The notes beneath the pieces were generated by a model. It worked only from the letters and a program-made list of their open reading frames with translations. It was not told the origin of the DNA and did not search any database. Below are positions 34,425 through 42,891 of a stretch of 58,111 bases of DNA, in pieces. Source of the DNA: Henriciella sp. GTDB lineage: Bacteria; Pseudomonadota; Alphaproteobacteria; Caulobacterales; Hyphomonadaceae. Position 1 is the stretch's first letter. Each line of letters opens with the position of its first letter. Position numbers and translations under genes: made by a program. The stretch is from positions 17,395 to 75,505 of the forward strand of contig DUBH01000083.1 of assembly GCA_012960415.1 (NCBI GenBank). Direction: 5' to 3'.

Positions 34425-35822
34425 CTACTCCACAGGTCGTCCGCTATCGAGAAGGTCTTTTTCGCCGGTCTGCGCGCGTTCTTCGTCGACTTTCTCGGCG
34501 ATGTGGTCGTCTGGTCTTGTGTCGAGAACATCCGCTTCGGCTGTCCGCGCATCAGGTGAGGCTGCAGGTTTTGGCTTGGCTGGCGGAGCGGCAGCCGCAC
34601 CCCCCTCTGACACCGTCACACCCGTGCCTGCTTTCACCTGCACCGGCGCACCATCGAAGCGCAGGCGATAGATCGGCTCTGGCAGCGTGAAGCCTGCTTC
34701 TTCGACCGCATCCTTGGCTGCGCGAATGGCGAGGCTGCGCGCCTTGCCAAAATTTGTCTGCGACTGGTTCACCCAGCCCATGAAGCGGATGACGATATTG
34801 CTGTCGCCCACCGACTTGATGATTGCGTCGGGCTTTGGCTCATCGAGAACGAAGTCGAGGCCGGAGATGGCCGCGATGCCCGTCGCCATGGCCGCAACTG
34901 GATCATCCTCTGCGTCGACACCGAGTTCAAACTCGAAGCGGCGCTCTGGATTGCGGGTATAATTGAGGATCACCGCCTTGAAGACGGTCGAGTTCGGCAC
35001 GCGCAGATGATTGCCGTCAAGGGTCATCAAAACCGTCGCGCGGGAGGTCAGGCGCACGACACGGCCCTCATGGTCGTCGATCAGCACATGATCATTCGCG
35101 CGGAAAGGCTGGCGAAGACTGAGCATGATCGAGGCGATATAGTTCTCCACCGTATCCCGGACGGCGAAGCCGATTGCGAGACCGATCACGCCCGCACCGC
35201 CAAGGATCGCCCCCATCAGCGCCGTGGCACCCACAAGGTTGAGCGCCATGACGAGGCCCACAACAACAGCGATGAAACGGACCGCCTGAGACGCAATCTC
35301 GGCCAGGAACGGATTCGGCGTCACACGCCGCCAGAGCGCTGACCAGCTGGCCAGCAAATGACCGATGATCAGGATGACCACGAACACCGCGATGGCGAGC
35401 CCGACAAGCGGCAACGCCTCCCAACCACGCCGCAAACTGTTCTCAAGGTTAGCGATAGCTGGCGAAAGCGAGCGGTCGACGGATAGGTCGCGCTCTATGC
35501 TCTGCTCCACCGTCACAACACCCTGAAAGCGGCTGGCGATAGAAACCGCGCGGTCGATATCGGCCTGGCTCGCCGCCAGGCCGGAGAGGGATACAACGCC
35601 TTCGGTGACGCTTGCCTCAACGCCCGACAGCGCAGAAATCTCGTCGAAGATAGCGTTGATGCGTGTCTGGATCGCGCTGTCATCGCTGCTGGAAACAGAG
35701 ATTTCCTCGGTCGGCTCTGTTGCGGCTGGCGCTTGGCCCATAGCCGGGAAAGGGGCGACGAACAGCTGGAGCGCTGCGAGGGCGATGAGAGGGTAAAGCA
35801 AGCGCGTGAGCATCGTGGTCAT
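34425..35822 (-). CDS. BON-domain mechanosensitive ion channel (MscS family)
   Basis: About 465 residues from ATG 35822 (an in-frame frame extends to 35939, but the signal peptide TRLLYPLIALAALQLFVAPFPAMGQA begins here). A BON domain covers about 35-105, three or four membrane helices follow, then the MscS pore helix GAILGGAGVIGLAIGFAVRDTVEN and the beta domain DHVLIDDHEGRVVRLTSRATVLMTLDGNHLRVPNS. The last 70 residues are a low-complexity Ala/Pro then acidic tail. It would release solutes on hypo-osmotic shock; the BON domain suggests lipid or envelope contact. Confidence 0.88.
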   Translation of the reverse strand: MTTMLTRLLYPLIALAALQLFVAPFPAMGQAPAATEPTEEISVSSSDDSAIQTRINAIFDEISALSGVEASVTEGVVSLSGLAASQADIDRAVSIASRFQGVVTVEQSIERDLSVDRSLSPAIANLENSLRRGWEALPLVGLAIAVFVVILIIGHLLASWSALWRRVTPNPFLAEIASQAVRFIAVVVGLVMALNLVGATALMGAILGGAGVIGLAIGFAVRDTVENYIASIMLSLRQPFRANDHVLIDDHEGRVVRLTSRATVLMTLDGNHLRVPNSTVFKAVILNYTRNPERRFEFELGVDAEDDPVAAMATGIAAISGLDFVLDEPKPDAIIKSVGDSNIVIRFMGWVNQSQTNFGKARSLAIRAAKDAVEEAGFTLPEPIYRLRFDGAPVQVKAGTGVTVSEGGAAAAPPAKPKPAASPDARTAEADVLDTRPDDHIAEKVDEERAQTGEKDLLDSGRPVE

Positions 35823-36054
35823 AACCTGATCAGCTAGGCCGGTGTTCCCGGCCGACGATGTGAAATGACCTGCCGCGCCGCAGGATGGCAATACGCACAC
35901 TTCCCCTTTCGAGAGATGACCCCAGCGCCACAAGGGCATCTGACTGGTTGACGAGGGGCGCCGGTCCGCCTAGCTCGCCTGCTCAAACGACATATCAGGC
36001 CCCGCGCCCGCGTTCGATCCGCGGCGCGCCCCGGGGAAGAATGGAGATACCCTC

Positions 36055-36999
36055 GTGGGACGCAATCGCAAGAAGAAGGGCCAACCGGTCCATGGCTGGC
36101 TCAATGTCGACAAACCGTCGGACATCACGTCCACGCAGGTCGTCGGCATCCTCAAACGCCTTTTCGATGCGCAGAAGGTCGGTCATGGCGGCACGCTGGA
36201 TCCGCTGGCTGATGGCATCCTGCCGATCGCCTTTGGCGAAGCGACCAAGACGGTCCAGTGGGCGATGGACGCCGACAAGGAATACGTCTTCACCATTGCC
36301 TGGGGCACCTCAACCAACACGCTCGACGCCGAAGGCGAAGTCATCGCCTCGTCCGACGCCCGCCCGGACCGCGACGCGATTGAAACCGCGCTTGAAGGCT
36401 TTGAAGGCGAAATCGATCAAATCCCGCCCAAATTCTCCGCCATCAAGGTCGACGGCGAACGCGCCTATGACCTCGCCCGTGATGGAGAAGAGTTTGAAAT
36501 CCCATCCCGCACGGTGCTGGTTCACGAGGCGCGCCTTGTCGACATGCCAGACGCCGACCACGCGGTCTTCCATGTCCGCTCCGGCAAGGGCTTCTATGTT
36601 CGTGCGCTCGCGCGGGACCTTGCTGGCGCCCTAGGCTGCGATGGGCATATCTCTCAGCTCCGCCGTATCCGTGTCGGCGTGATGCATGAGGGCGCCGCCT
36701 TCAAACTGGCCGACCTCGAAGCCATGGAGAGCCGCGATGCGCTGCTGCGCACCCTCGCGCCGATCGAGGCGGTGCTCGACGATGTGCCCGATGTGGAGAT
36801 TTCGGACGAGGACGCCGCGGCGATCCGTCAGGGCCGAGAGGTCATGCTGATGCCGCACGTCACCGAACGCTGGCGCCTAGAAAAGAACCCCGACCCGGAC
36901 GACCGGCTGGCGCTTGCCATGTGCGATGACGAAGCGGTCGCCATGGGCGAGGTCCGCGCCGGCCGCTTCCAGCCGGTGCGGGTGTTCCAGATGGGCTGA
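36055..36999 (+). CDS. truB: tRNA pseudouridine(55) synthase TruB
   Basis: 314 residues. Motifs: GWLNVDKPSDITSTQVV (about 14-30), KVGHGGTLDPLADGILPIAFGEATK with the catalytic Asp in GTLDPLA (about 45-51), KFSAIKVDGERAYDLAR and GFYVRALARDLAGALG. It makes pseudouridine 55 in all elongator tRNAs. Start GTG 36055 has GGAG upstream. In many alphaproteobacteria rpsO follows directly; here 3.2 kb of other genes intervene. Confidence 0.95.
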   Translation: MGRNRKKKGQPVHGWLNVDKPSDITSTQVVGILKRLFDAQKVGHGGTLDPLADGILPIAFGEATKTVQWAMDADKEYVFTIAWGTSTNTLDAEGEVIASSDARPDRDAIETALEGFEGEIDQIPPKFSAIKVDGERAYDLARDGEEFEIPSRTVLVHEARLVDMPDADHAVFHVRSGKGFYVRALARDLAGALGCDGHISQLRRIRVGVMHEGAAFKLADLEAMESRDALLRTLAPIEAVLDDVPDVEISDEDAAAIRQGREVMLMPHVTERWRLEKNPDPDDRLALAMCDDEAVAMGEVRAGRFQPVRVFQMG

Positions 37000-37005
37000 G
37001 TTGCC

Positions 37006-37371
37006 CTAGCAGTTGCCCGAGGCGTCGGGAGTCCAGCTGTTATGGTCAACGGTGTAGTCAGCCGGCGCATAGACATAGCCGACCCCCGTCTTCTCACCGG
37101 GCGCAAGATAGTGGGTGCCTTTGAACTGGTGGCCGCTGGTGGTTGAATTCTCGCCCAGGGTAAGGCCCACACAGACTGGGAAACTGTTATTGTTCTGCGC
37201 CCAGAAGTTCCGGTAGCGCGATCCGTCATAGCTCTCCTTGAGCTCGCCGTAGGTGTAGACACCCTGCTCATTTCTGACCGTATCGCGCTGAATGACCGGA
37301 TCTTTCATGCTTTCGCAGGCGGCAAGGGCGGTGGTGGCCGTGATGGCGGCGTAAAGGCTGATCTTTTTCAT
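37006..37371 (-). CDS. small lipoprotein, unknown function
   Basis: 121 residues with signal peptide and lipobox ALAAC (Cys about 19), then a mainly beta mature part with VYTYGELKESYDGSRYRNFWAQNNNSFPVCVGLTL and a C-terminal Cys that could form a disulfide with the Cys in FPVCV. No family recognised. It ends 6 bp from the truB stop (convergent) and is the last gene of a minus-strand run starting at the ArsR gene, though 75 bp separate it from the next. Confidence 0.6.
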   Translation of the reverse strand: MKKISLYAAITATTALAACESMKDPVIQRDTVRNEQGVYTYGELKESYDGSRYRNFWAQNNNSFPVCVGLTLGENSTTSGHQFKGTHYLAPGEKTGVGYVYAPADYTVDHNSWTPDASGNC

Positions 37372-37446
37372 TACAGGTCCCCAACTCTGAAACTGTAATG
37401 ATAGCAGCGGCTTCAGACGTTGCCATATCGGGTACTCCTGGCCCGG

Positions 37447-38157
37447 TCAAACCCGGCGCGCGAGATACACCGTCTGTGTGAAAGGCCTGTCCTGGAGCGG
37501 ATTGTGGAACGTCACCGGCTCTCTCCACGCGTCGGAAAAGACCGCCTTCATGCGGGCAATGAAAGCCTCGTCAGCAAGCGCGTCGGACCAGAGCCCCATG
37601 ACCCCGCCGGGTTTGAGGTGGCGGGCGAGCTGGCGCAGGCCATCCTCTGAATAGAAGCTGCCGCTGCGCGCATCGAGCAGCCAGTCCGGTGTATGGTCGA
37701 TATCGATCAGGATGACGTCCTTCGGCGCGCCGAACCCTTCCCCAGAGGCAGCGAGGGCGAAGAAATCGGCCTGCCGCAGTGTGCAGCGATCATCGTCCAG
37801 CAAGGGCGGGTCGAGGGGGACGAGACGTTTTTCGTGCCACTCGATCACCGGGGCTAGAAAATCGACCACTTCCAGCGACCGCACGCTTTCATGCTCAAGG
37901 ACCGCTGCTGCCGTATAGCCAAGGCCGAGCCCGCCGACGACGACATCCCAACCCGTCTCCGGCGCATCACCGAGCGCGGCAAGGCCGAGCTTCGCGAGCG
38001 CAATCTCCGACGCCGTGAACAGGCTGGACATGAGATGCTCGTCCCCGAGCAGCACTTCCCAGACATCCTGATTCAGGGACAGGATATGGCGCCGCCGCAG
38101 GCTGACGGCCCCGATCTCGGTGACCTGATAGTCGATTTCTTCAAACAGGCGGCTCAT
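37447..38157 (-). CDS. spermidine synthase-like SAM-dependent methyltransferase-fold protein
   Basis: 236 residues of Rossmann fold. The glycine-rich motif reads VVVGGLGLGYTAAAVLEH (about 71-88), followed by the acidic site SLEVVDFLAPVIEW and DVILIDIDHTPDWLL (about 146-160). This resembles polyamine aminopropyltransferase-like proteins, but the D after the glycines (GGGDG) and the usual DSTDP-type catalytic site are missing, so aminopropyl transfer is doubtful. It follows the SRPBCC gene by 6 bp and is probably in one operon with it. Confidence 0.65.
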   Translation of the reverse strand: MSRLFEEIDYQVTEIGAVSLRRRHILSLNQDVWEVLLGDEHLMSSLFTASEIALAKLGLAALGDAPETGWDVVVGGLGLGYTAAAVLEHESVRSLEVVDFLAPVIEWHEKRLVPLDPPLLDDDRCTLRQADFFALAASGEGFGAPKDVILIDIDHTPDWLLDARSGSFYSEDGLRQLARHLKPGGVMGLWSDALADEAFIARMKAVFSDAWREPVTFHNPLQDRPFTQTVYLARRV

Positions 38158-38163
38158 GCTGTG

Positions 38164-38640
38164 TCAGTTGTCCTTCTGTGCTCCGACGAAGGCCGCAAGC
38201 TGGTCGATGGCCGTTCCCCAGCCTTCGTGGAAGCCCATATCGTCATGCTTCTGGCTGTCTTCCGGCGTCTTGTGCAGGACGCGAGCAGAGTAACGGGTTC
38301 CGCCATCTTCCGGCTTCAGCGTGATGATTGCGGTCAGTGTGAGCCATGAATCGACCGGATGCCACCCTTCCCTCAGCGCGGTGGTGAAGACGATGCGCTC
38401 GCCGGCCACGACATCCAGGACACAGCCATCCACATGAGGCTGCCAGTCCTTGCCCGGCTCACGCATGAGCGTCTCGAAGCCACCGCCCGGATGCAAATCT
38501 AGCTTGACGACCTGACACTCTATCGGCGCCGGAATCCACCATCGGGCGAAGTGCTTCGGCTCGCTCCATGCGGTCCAGACCTTTTCCGGTGGAGCCTTGA
38601 TCAGCCGCGTTATGTCGAGTTCGGTCTTGCTGGTGTTCAT
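38164..38640 (-). CDS. SRPBCC/AHSA1-like domain protein
   Basis: 158 residues of the START/Bet v1-like fold in its AHSA1 variant: DITRLIKAPPEKVWTAWSEPKHFARWW at the start, then GGGFETLM, ERIVFTTALREGWHP and HEGWGTAIDQLAAFV. These proteins bind small hydrophobic ligands; in bacteria they are very often encoded right after an ArsR-type regulator, as here (4-bp ATGA overlap). A longer upstream frame is an artefact of the arsR shadow. Ligand unknown. Confidence 0.85.
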   Translation of the reverse strand: MNTSKTELDITRLIKAPPEKVWTAWSEPKHFARWWIPAPIECQVVKLDLHPGGGFETLMREPGKDWQPHVDGCVLDVVAGERIVFTTALREGWHPVDSWLTLTAIITLKPEDGGTRYSARVLHKTPEDSQKHDDMGFHEGWGTAIDQLAAFVGAQKDN

Positions 38641-38981
38641 TGCGTGTCCTCTCCAGACATCTGGTTTTCGATATAGTTGGCCAGCCGGTCCGCATGGTCT
38701 TCCCAGAGCTGCCGCTGGTTTGCGATCCATCGCTCGGTTTCGGCCAGACGCGATGCGCACAGCCGGCATGTGCGCGTGCGGCCGGATTTTTCGGTCAGGA
38801 TCAGTCCGCTGTCTTCCAGCACGCGCAAATGCTTCAGGAAGGAGGGAAGACCCATGTCGAACGGTTCGGCCAGCGTCTTGACAGGCGCCGCGCCTGCCGT
38901 GAGCCGGGCAATGACCGCCCGCCGTGTCGGGTCGGCGAGGGCGTGAAAGGCGCTGTCGAGATGTCGTAAATTGTTTTCCAT
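38637..38981 (-). CDS. ArsR family transcriptional regulator (SRPBCC module)
   Basis: 114 residues from ATG 38981 (an upstream TTG at 39011 is less likely). Winged helix: FHALADPTRRAVIARLTAGAAPVKTLAE, MGLPSFLKHLRVLEDSGLILTEKSGRTRTCRL. No metal-binding Cys pair of the ArsR/CadC type (ELCVCDL) is present; the three Cys are near the wing, so it may not be a metal sensor. It is divergent from a second ArsR-type gene over an 87-bp shared region with repeated AATTrGCwAA sites. Confidence 0.88.
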   Translation of the reverse strand: MENNLRHLDSAFHALADPTRRAVIARLTAGAAPVKTLAEPFDMGLPSFLKHLRVLEDSGLILTEKSGRTRTCRLCASRLAETERWIANQRQLWEDHADRLANYIENQMSGEDTQ

Positions 38982-39001
38982 GTGGCGAACTGTTATTCGA
39001 T

Positions 39002-39021
39002 AGCTTTCCAATTGGCAAACT
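39002..39021. promoter_or_regulatory. imperfect palindrome, candidate ArsR operator A
   Basis: AGCTTTCCAATTGGCAAACT is a 16/20 dyad centred on CCAATTGG. On the minus strand it overlaps a possible -35 (TTGCCA) with TAACAG 17 bp later as -10, upstream of the arsR/SRPBCC genes. The sub-sequence AATTGGCAAACT resembles site B at 39049-39060. Confidence 0.45.
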
Positions 39022-39048
39022 AAATTTCTGCGCTTGACTCATTTCGAC

Positions 39049-39060
39049 AATTAGCTAAAC
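39049..39060. promoter_or_regulatory. candidate ArsR/SdpR operator B
   Basis: AATTAGCTAAAC contains the palindrome TTAGCTAA and shares AATTrGCwAA with site A. It lies 8 bp upstream of the SdpR-like start and about 10 bp after TTGACT (39034-39039), a possible -35 for the plus-strand genes, so bound repressor would block that promoter. Confidence 0.4.
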
Positions 39061-39068
39061 GTCTATTT

Positions 39069-39389
39069 ATGAGCTCTGTCTTCAAGGCCCTTTCAGACCC
39101 GACGCGCCGAAAGGTGCTGGAGATGCTTCGCAAGGGGCCAAAGCCTGCCGGTGAACTGGCCGATGCCTTCCCCGTGTCGAAGCCGACCATGTCCGCCCAT
39201 TTCGCTGTGCTGCGCGATGCCGGCCTCGTCGAGACAGAGCGCCAGGGCAAGCAAGTCATCTACCATTTGCAGATGTCCGTGCTGGAAGACGCGCTTTTCG
39301 GTTTTGCGAAGACATTCGGCTGGGAGCGCAAGGATGATGAGCGCCAACCCTCCGGCCTGACCCCTTCAGAGGAGACCCACCATGAGTAA
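39069..39389 (+). CDS. SdpR-like ArsR family autorepressor
   Basis: 106 residues, single winged helix: VFKALSDPTRRKVLEMLRKGPKPAGELADAFPVSKPTMSAHFAVLRDAGLVETERQGKQVIYHL, the classic SdpR pattern with no metal-site cysteines. In Bacillus, SdpR represses its own operon with the immunity/sensor protein SdpI. The same pairing is present here, with an 8-bp overlap with the SdpI-like gene. Confidence 0.88.
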   Translation: MSSVFKALSDPTRRKVLEMLRKGPKPAGELADAFPVSKPTMSAHFAVLRDAGLVETERQGKQVIYHLQMSVLEDALFGFAKTFGWERKDDERQPSGLTPSEETHHE

Positions 39390-39984
39390 TCCAAAAAGCG
39401 CCAACCGGCCCGTGATCGCGATCGCAATCGCCACTTTCGGCCTCGTCGCCATCATGATGGGCTTTGCGATTGCCAAGAAAACGGGCGCCATGAATCCGGA
39501 CCTCGCCAGGCGCGGTGCGGCAGCGATGATCGGCCTTGTCCTGGTCGTCACCGGCAATTTCGTGCCGAAACTTCGTCTCTTCCAGCCCAAGGACGGCGCA
39601 CCGGGTGCCAGCGCAGTGGACCGGTTTGCCGGCTGGGTGTTCGTGGCCTGCGGCGCGGCCTTCACGGCCGTCTGGCTGTTTGCCCCCATCGACAAGGCAA
39701 TGCTCGGCTCACCCATGATCGGCGTGGCGGGCTTCCTGCTGGTGCTGGCGCGGTGGCTGGCGTGGAAGGGCAATCGCACAACCGGGCTGATGCCGCGCTT
39801 CACGCCGGGGCGGTTCGCGATCGTCCTGCTGCTTATCTCCATCCTCTGGGTCTTCGCGATCTTTTTTGCCGACGCGACCTGGGGTGACAGTGTCGCGCAG
39901 TGGATGGCGATCGGCTTCACGATTGCCGTCGCGGCAATGTCGCCCGTGATCATGCTGTGGCTGCGCCGGGCCGGAGAGGCCTGA
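39382..39984 (+). CDS. SdpI-like membrane protein
   Basis: 200 residues with about six transmembrane helices. The segment DLARRGAAAMIGLVLVVTGNFVPKLR (about 38-63) contains the SdpI-family GNxxPK signature. In Bacillus SdpI gives immunity to the SdpC toxin and relays its presence to SdpR. No sdpABC-like toxin genes are visible here, so the protein may respond to foreign toxins or have another role. It overlaps the regulator gene by 8 bp. Confidence 0.8.
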   Translation: MSNPKSANRPVIAIAIATFGLVAIMMGFAIAKKTGAMNPDLARRGAAAMIGLVLVVTGNFVPKLRLFQPKDGAPGASAVDRFAGWVFVACGAAFTAVWLFAPIDKAMLGSPMIGVAGFLLVLARWLAWKGNRTTGLMPRFTPGRFAIVLLLISILWVFAIFFADATWGDSVAQWMAIGFTIAVAAMSPVIMLWLRRAGEA

Positions 39985-40164
39985 AACTGCGGCCGTAAAC
40001 GGCGCGGAACGCACCCATCCCCCTTCCCTTTTGGGGCAGGATATGCCACATGCGCGACTTGAGGCGCAGTAGATCAGCTCTCTAGCGCGGCTGGACGACA
40101 TCCCGGCTATTGCTGAATGGCTCTCGGCCTCAACCATTCCGCCATCACAGGCGACGTTACAACC

Positions 40165-40180
40165 CGCCCCGAAACGGGCG
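40165..40180 (+). promoter_or_regulatory. stem-loop in the rpsO leader, possible S15 autoregulatory site
   Basis: CGCCC (40165-40169) pairs with GGGCG (40176-40180) around CGAAAC, 19 bases before the rpsO start. S15 represses its own mRNA in several bacteria through leader structures, so a hairpin next to the ribosome site fits, but I cannot match it to a known class. A second dyad AATGG/CCATT lies about 30 bp further upstream. Confidence 0.3.
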
Positions 40181-40199
40181 ACAAAGAGAAAGTATACCG

Positions 40200-40469
40200 A
40201 TGTCGATTACGGCAGAAAAGAAATCTGAACTGATCAAGAAATTCGCCCAGAATGACGGCGATACCGGTTCTCCGGAAGTCCAGGTTGCGATCCTCACCGA
40301 GCGTATCTCGAACCTGACCGAGCACTTCCAGACCAACAAAAAAGACCATCACTCGCGCCGCGGCCTGCTCAATCTGGTCGCCACGCGCCGGAAACTCCTC
40401 GACTATCTGAAGAGGAAAAATGAGGGCCGCTACCAGGCCCTGATCGAAGAGCTGGGTATCCGCCGCTAG
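40200..40469 (+). CDS. rpsO: 30S ribosomal protein S15
   Basis: 89 residues, the standard length. The sequence matches S15 throughout: [19 protein letters not shown] (about 19-37), [19 protein letters not shown] with the conserved 16S-binding HHSRRGL, and [22 protein letters not shown] 40200 is chosen, although the frame is open upstream to 40110. It binds the central domain of 16S rRNA. An intrinsic terminator and then pnp follow. Confidence 0.97.
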   Translation: MSITAEKKSELIKKFAQNDGDTGSPEVQVAILTERISNLTEHFQTNKKDHHSRRGLLNLVATRRKLLDYLKRKNEGRYQALIEELGIRR

Positions 40470-40486
40470 GCACTGGCTCACAAATA

Positions 40487-40519
40487 GCCCGCCAGGACAT
40501 GGGGTCCGGGCGGGCTTTT
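40487..40519 (+). terminator. intrinsic terminator between rpsO and pnp
   Basis: GCCCGCC (40487-40493) pairs with GGCGGGC (40509-40515), followed by TTTT. The loop can add a GGAC/GTCC stem. In E. coli the same interval holds an attenuating terminator and the RNase III site controlling pnp, so partial read-through is plausible. Confidence 0.8.
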
Positions 40520-40541
40520 CGCATGAAGAGAAAGAAAACGC

Positions 40542-42677
40542 ATGTTTGATAAGCAAACCGTGTCGCTGGAATGGGCCGGCCGCACGTTGACGATCGAGAC
40601 GGGCCGTGTCGCTCGTCAGGCTGACGGGGCCGTCCTCGTCACATATGGCGACACGACGGTCCTCGCGACCGCGACCTTCGCCAAAGAGGCCAAGCCGGGG
40701 CAGGACTTCTTCCCGCTCACGGTCAACTACATGGAAAAATACTACGCTTCAGGCCGCATCCCAGGCGGTTTCTTCAAGCGTGAGGGCCGTCCGACTGAGA
40801 AAGAGACGCTCACGTCGCGCCTCATCGACCGCCCGATCCGTCCCCTTTTCGTCGATGGCTTCAAGAACGAAGTCCAGGTCGTCCTGACGGCGATCTCCTA
40901 CGACATGGAAAACGATCCTGATATCGTTGGCATGATCGGCGCCTCGGCTGCTCTGGTTCTGTCCGGTGCGCCTTTCATGGGCCCGATCGGCGCAGCACGT
41001 GTCGGCTACAAGGATGGCGAATACCTCATCAACCCAACCGCTGATGACCTTGCTGAATCCGATCTCGACCTCGTCGTCGCTGGCACCAATGACGCCGTGA
41101 TGATGGTCGAGTCCGAAGCCAAAGAGCTCGCAGAAGACGTGATGCTCGGCGCTGTCATGGCAGGCCATGAGGCGATGCAGCCAGTGATCGAAGCGATCAT
41201 CAAGCTGGCTGAAAAAGCTGCCAAGGAGCCGTTCGAATTCGAAGGGGAAGACCTTTCAGGCGAGCTTAAGCAGATCCAGGACCTCGTCGGCGGCGACCTC
41301 TCCAAGGCCTATCAGATCACTGAGAAGCTTGAGCGTCAGGCTGCTGTGGGCGCTGCCCGCGAAAAGGCTGCCGAAGCACTAGTGGCGACCGAAGAGAAGC
41401 CAGACGGCATGAGCGCCCAGGTGTTCAAGTCTGCCTTCAAGAAAGCCGAAGCCTCCGTGGTTCGCGGCGACATCATCAAGACCGGCAAGCGCATTGACGG
41501 CCGTTCGCTCGATCAGGTTCGTCCGATCGTTGCCGAAGCTGGCTTCCTGCCACGCACGCACGGTTCTTCGCTCTTCACCCGCGGTGAAACGCAGGCGATC
41601 TGTGTCGCCACGCTCGGCACCTCCGACGATGAGCAATTCATCGACGGCCTGGGCGGCACGCACAAAGAAAAGTTCATGCTGCACTACAACTTCCCGCCCT
41701 ATTCGGTCGGTGAGACGGGCCGCATGGGTGGTGCAGGCCGCCGCGAAATCGGTCACGGCAAGCTGGCATGGCGCGCGCTGAAAGCCGTCCTGCCGAAGGC
41801 TGAAGAGTTCCCGTACACGATCCGCCTCGTCTCCGAGATCACCGAGTCCAACGGCTCGTCCTCGATGGCGACGGTTTGTGGCTGTGCGCTCGCTATGATG
41901 GATGCAGGCGTGCCGATCGCACGTCCGGTGTCCGGCATCGCGATGGGTCTCATCAAGGAAGATGACGGCGTCGCCGTTCTCTCGGACATCCTCGGTGACG
42001 AAGACCACCTTGGCGACATGGACTTCAAGGTCGCTGGTACCGAAGTTGGCGTCACATCGCTTCAGATGGACATCAAGATTGCTGGTATCACCAAGGACAT
42101 CATGCAGACCGCACTCGACCAGGCGAAGGGCGGCCGCGCCCACATCCTGGGTGAGATGAACAAGGCACTTGCAGAGTCCCGCGGCGAGCTATCCCAGAAC
42201 GCACCGCAAATGGATATCGTGAACATCCCGGTCGACAAGATCCGTGACGTCATCGGTTCCGGCGGCAAGACGATCCGCGATATCGTCGACACGACGGGCG
42301 CCAAGCTCAATGTCGAAGACGATGGCACGATCCAGATCTCGGCGCTCGACCGCGCTTCGATCGATGCTGCCAAGAAGCGTATCCGCGAACTGACGGCAGA
42401 GCCGGAAGCTGGTGAGATCTACGAAGGCAAAGTCGTGTCCATCAAGGACTTCGGCGCGTTTGTGAACTTCTTCGGTCCAAAGGACGGCCTCGTCCACGTA
42501 TCGCAGATGGCAGACGAGCGCATCGGCCACCCGAAAGATCTCGTCAAGGAAGGCGATACGGTCTGGGTCAAGCTGATGGGCTTCGATGACCGCGGCAAGG
42601 TTCGCCTGTCGATGAAAGCCGTCGACCAGGAGACCGGCAAGGACAAGGAAAATGCTGAAGGCGGCGACGCCGAATAA
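40542..42677 (+). CDS. pnp: polyribonucleotide nucleotidyltransferase (PNPase)
   Basis: 711 residues: two RNase PH-like domains joined by a helical linker (first about 1-230; second about 310-545, with [17 protein letters not shown] and the catalytic region [21 protein letters not shown]), then KH ([20 protein letters not shown], about 556-575) and S1 ([21 protein letters not shown]). It degrades RNA 3' to 5' with phosphate and is a degradosome component. It ends at a strong terminator. Confidence 0.97.
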   Translation: MFDKQTVSLEWAGRTLTIETGRVARQADGAVLVTYGDTTVLATATFAKEAKPGQDFFPLTVNYMEKYYASGRIPGGFFKREGRPTEKETLTSRLIDRPIRPLFVDGFKNEVQVVLTAISYDMENDPDIVGMIGASAALVLSGAPFMGPIGAARVGYKDGEYLINPTADDLAESDLDLVVAGTNDAVMMVESEAKELAEDVMLGAVMAGHEAMQPVIEAIIKLAEKAAKEPFEFEGEDLSGELKQIQDLVGGDLSKAYQITEKLERQAAVGAAREKAAEALVATEEKPDGMSAQVFKSAFKKAEASVVRGDIIKTGKRIDGRSLDQVRPIVAEAGFLPRTHGSSLFTRGETQAICVATLGTSDDEQFIDGLGGTHKEKFMLHYNFPPYSVGETGRMGGAGRREIGHGKLAWRALKAVLPKAEEFPYTIRLVSEITESNGSSSMATVCGCALAMMDAGVPIARPVSGIAMGLIKEDDGVAVLSDILGDEDHLGDMDFKVAGTEVGVTSLQMDIKIAGITKDIMQTALDQAKGGRAHILGEMNKALAESRGELSQNAPQMDIVNIPVDKIRDVIGSGGKTIRDIVDTTGAKLNVEDDGTIQISALDRASIDAAKKRIRELTAEPEAGEIYEGKVVSIKDFGAFVNFFGPKDGLVHVSQMADERIGHPKDLVKEGDTVWVKLMGFDDRGKVRLSMKAVDQETGKDKENAEGGDAE

Positions 42678-42735
42678 GGCACCCCGTCCGGCGGTCTGAC
42701 CATCGTCAGATCCGGCACAATCCACCTCAATTCAG

Positions 42736-42764
42736 AAGGCCGCCAGAGATGGCGGCCTTTTTTT
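42736..42764 (+). terminator. intrinsic terminator after pnp
   Basis: AAGGCCGCC (42736-42744), AGAGAT loop, GGCGGCCTT (42751-42759) and a run of seven T. It ends the rpsO-pnp unit. Confidence 0.9.
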
Positions 42765-42891
42765 GTTGCGTTTCGTGCAGTCCCATTCGGCGGAAATCCT
42801 GAACGAAATCAGAGTCCGTCCGTGCACCGACTAAATATCAGCCGACAGAATTGTCGTTTTTTGATTGACATATAACTGTCACAAACGCTTC

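Noticed and set aside
37447..38157. Spermidine synthase (speE) assignment
   Set aside because: The fold fits, but the GGGDG and DSTDP-type residues for aminopropyl transfer are not seen, so only the fold is reported.
38641..39042. N-terminal extension of the SRPBCC protein to about 292 residues
   Set aside because: The extra part is the shifted reading of the arsR gene; the SRPBCC fold begins right at the ATG at 38640, overlapping the arsR stop.
40073..40228. Short frame reading [14 protein letters not shown] upstream of rpsO, like a GNAT fragment
   Set aside because: Too short, runs into the rpsO start in another frame, and has no further acetyltransferase motif; probably chance or a very decayed remnant.
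42843..42862. CGACA-GAAT-TGTCG followed by T-run as a terminator before the first CAP gene
   Set aside because: The stem is only 5 bp and a strong pnp terminator already lies 80 bp upstream; could be an operator, but there is no support.
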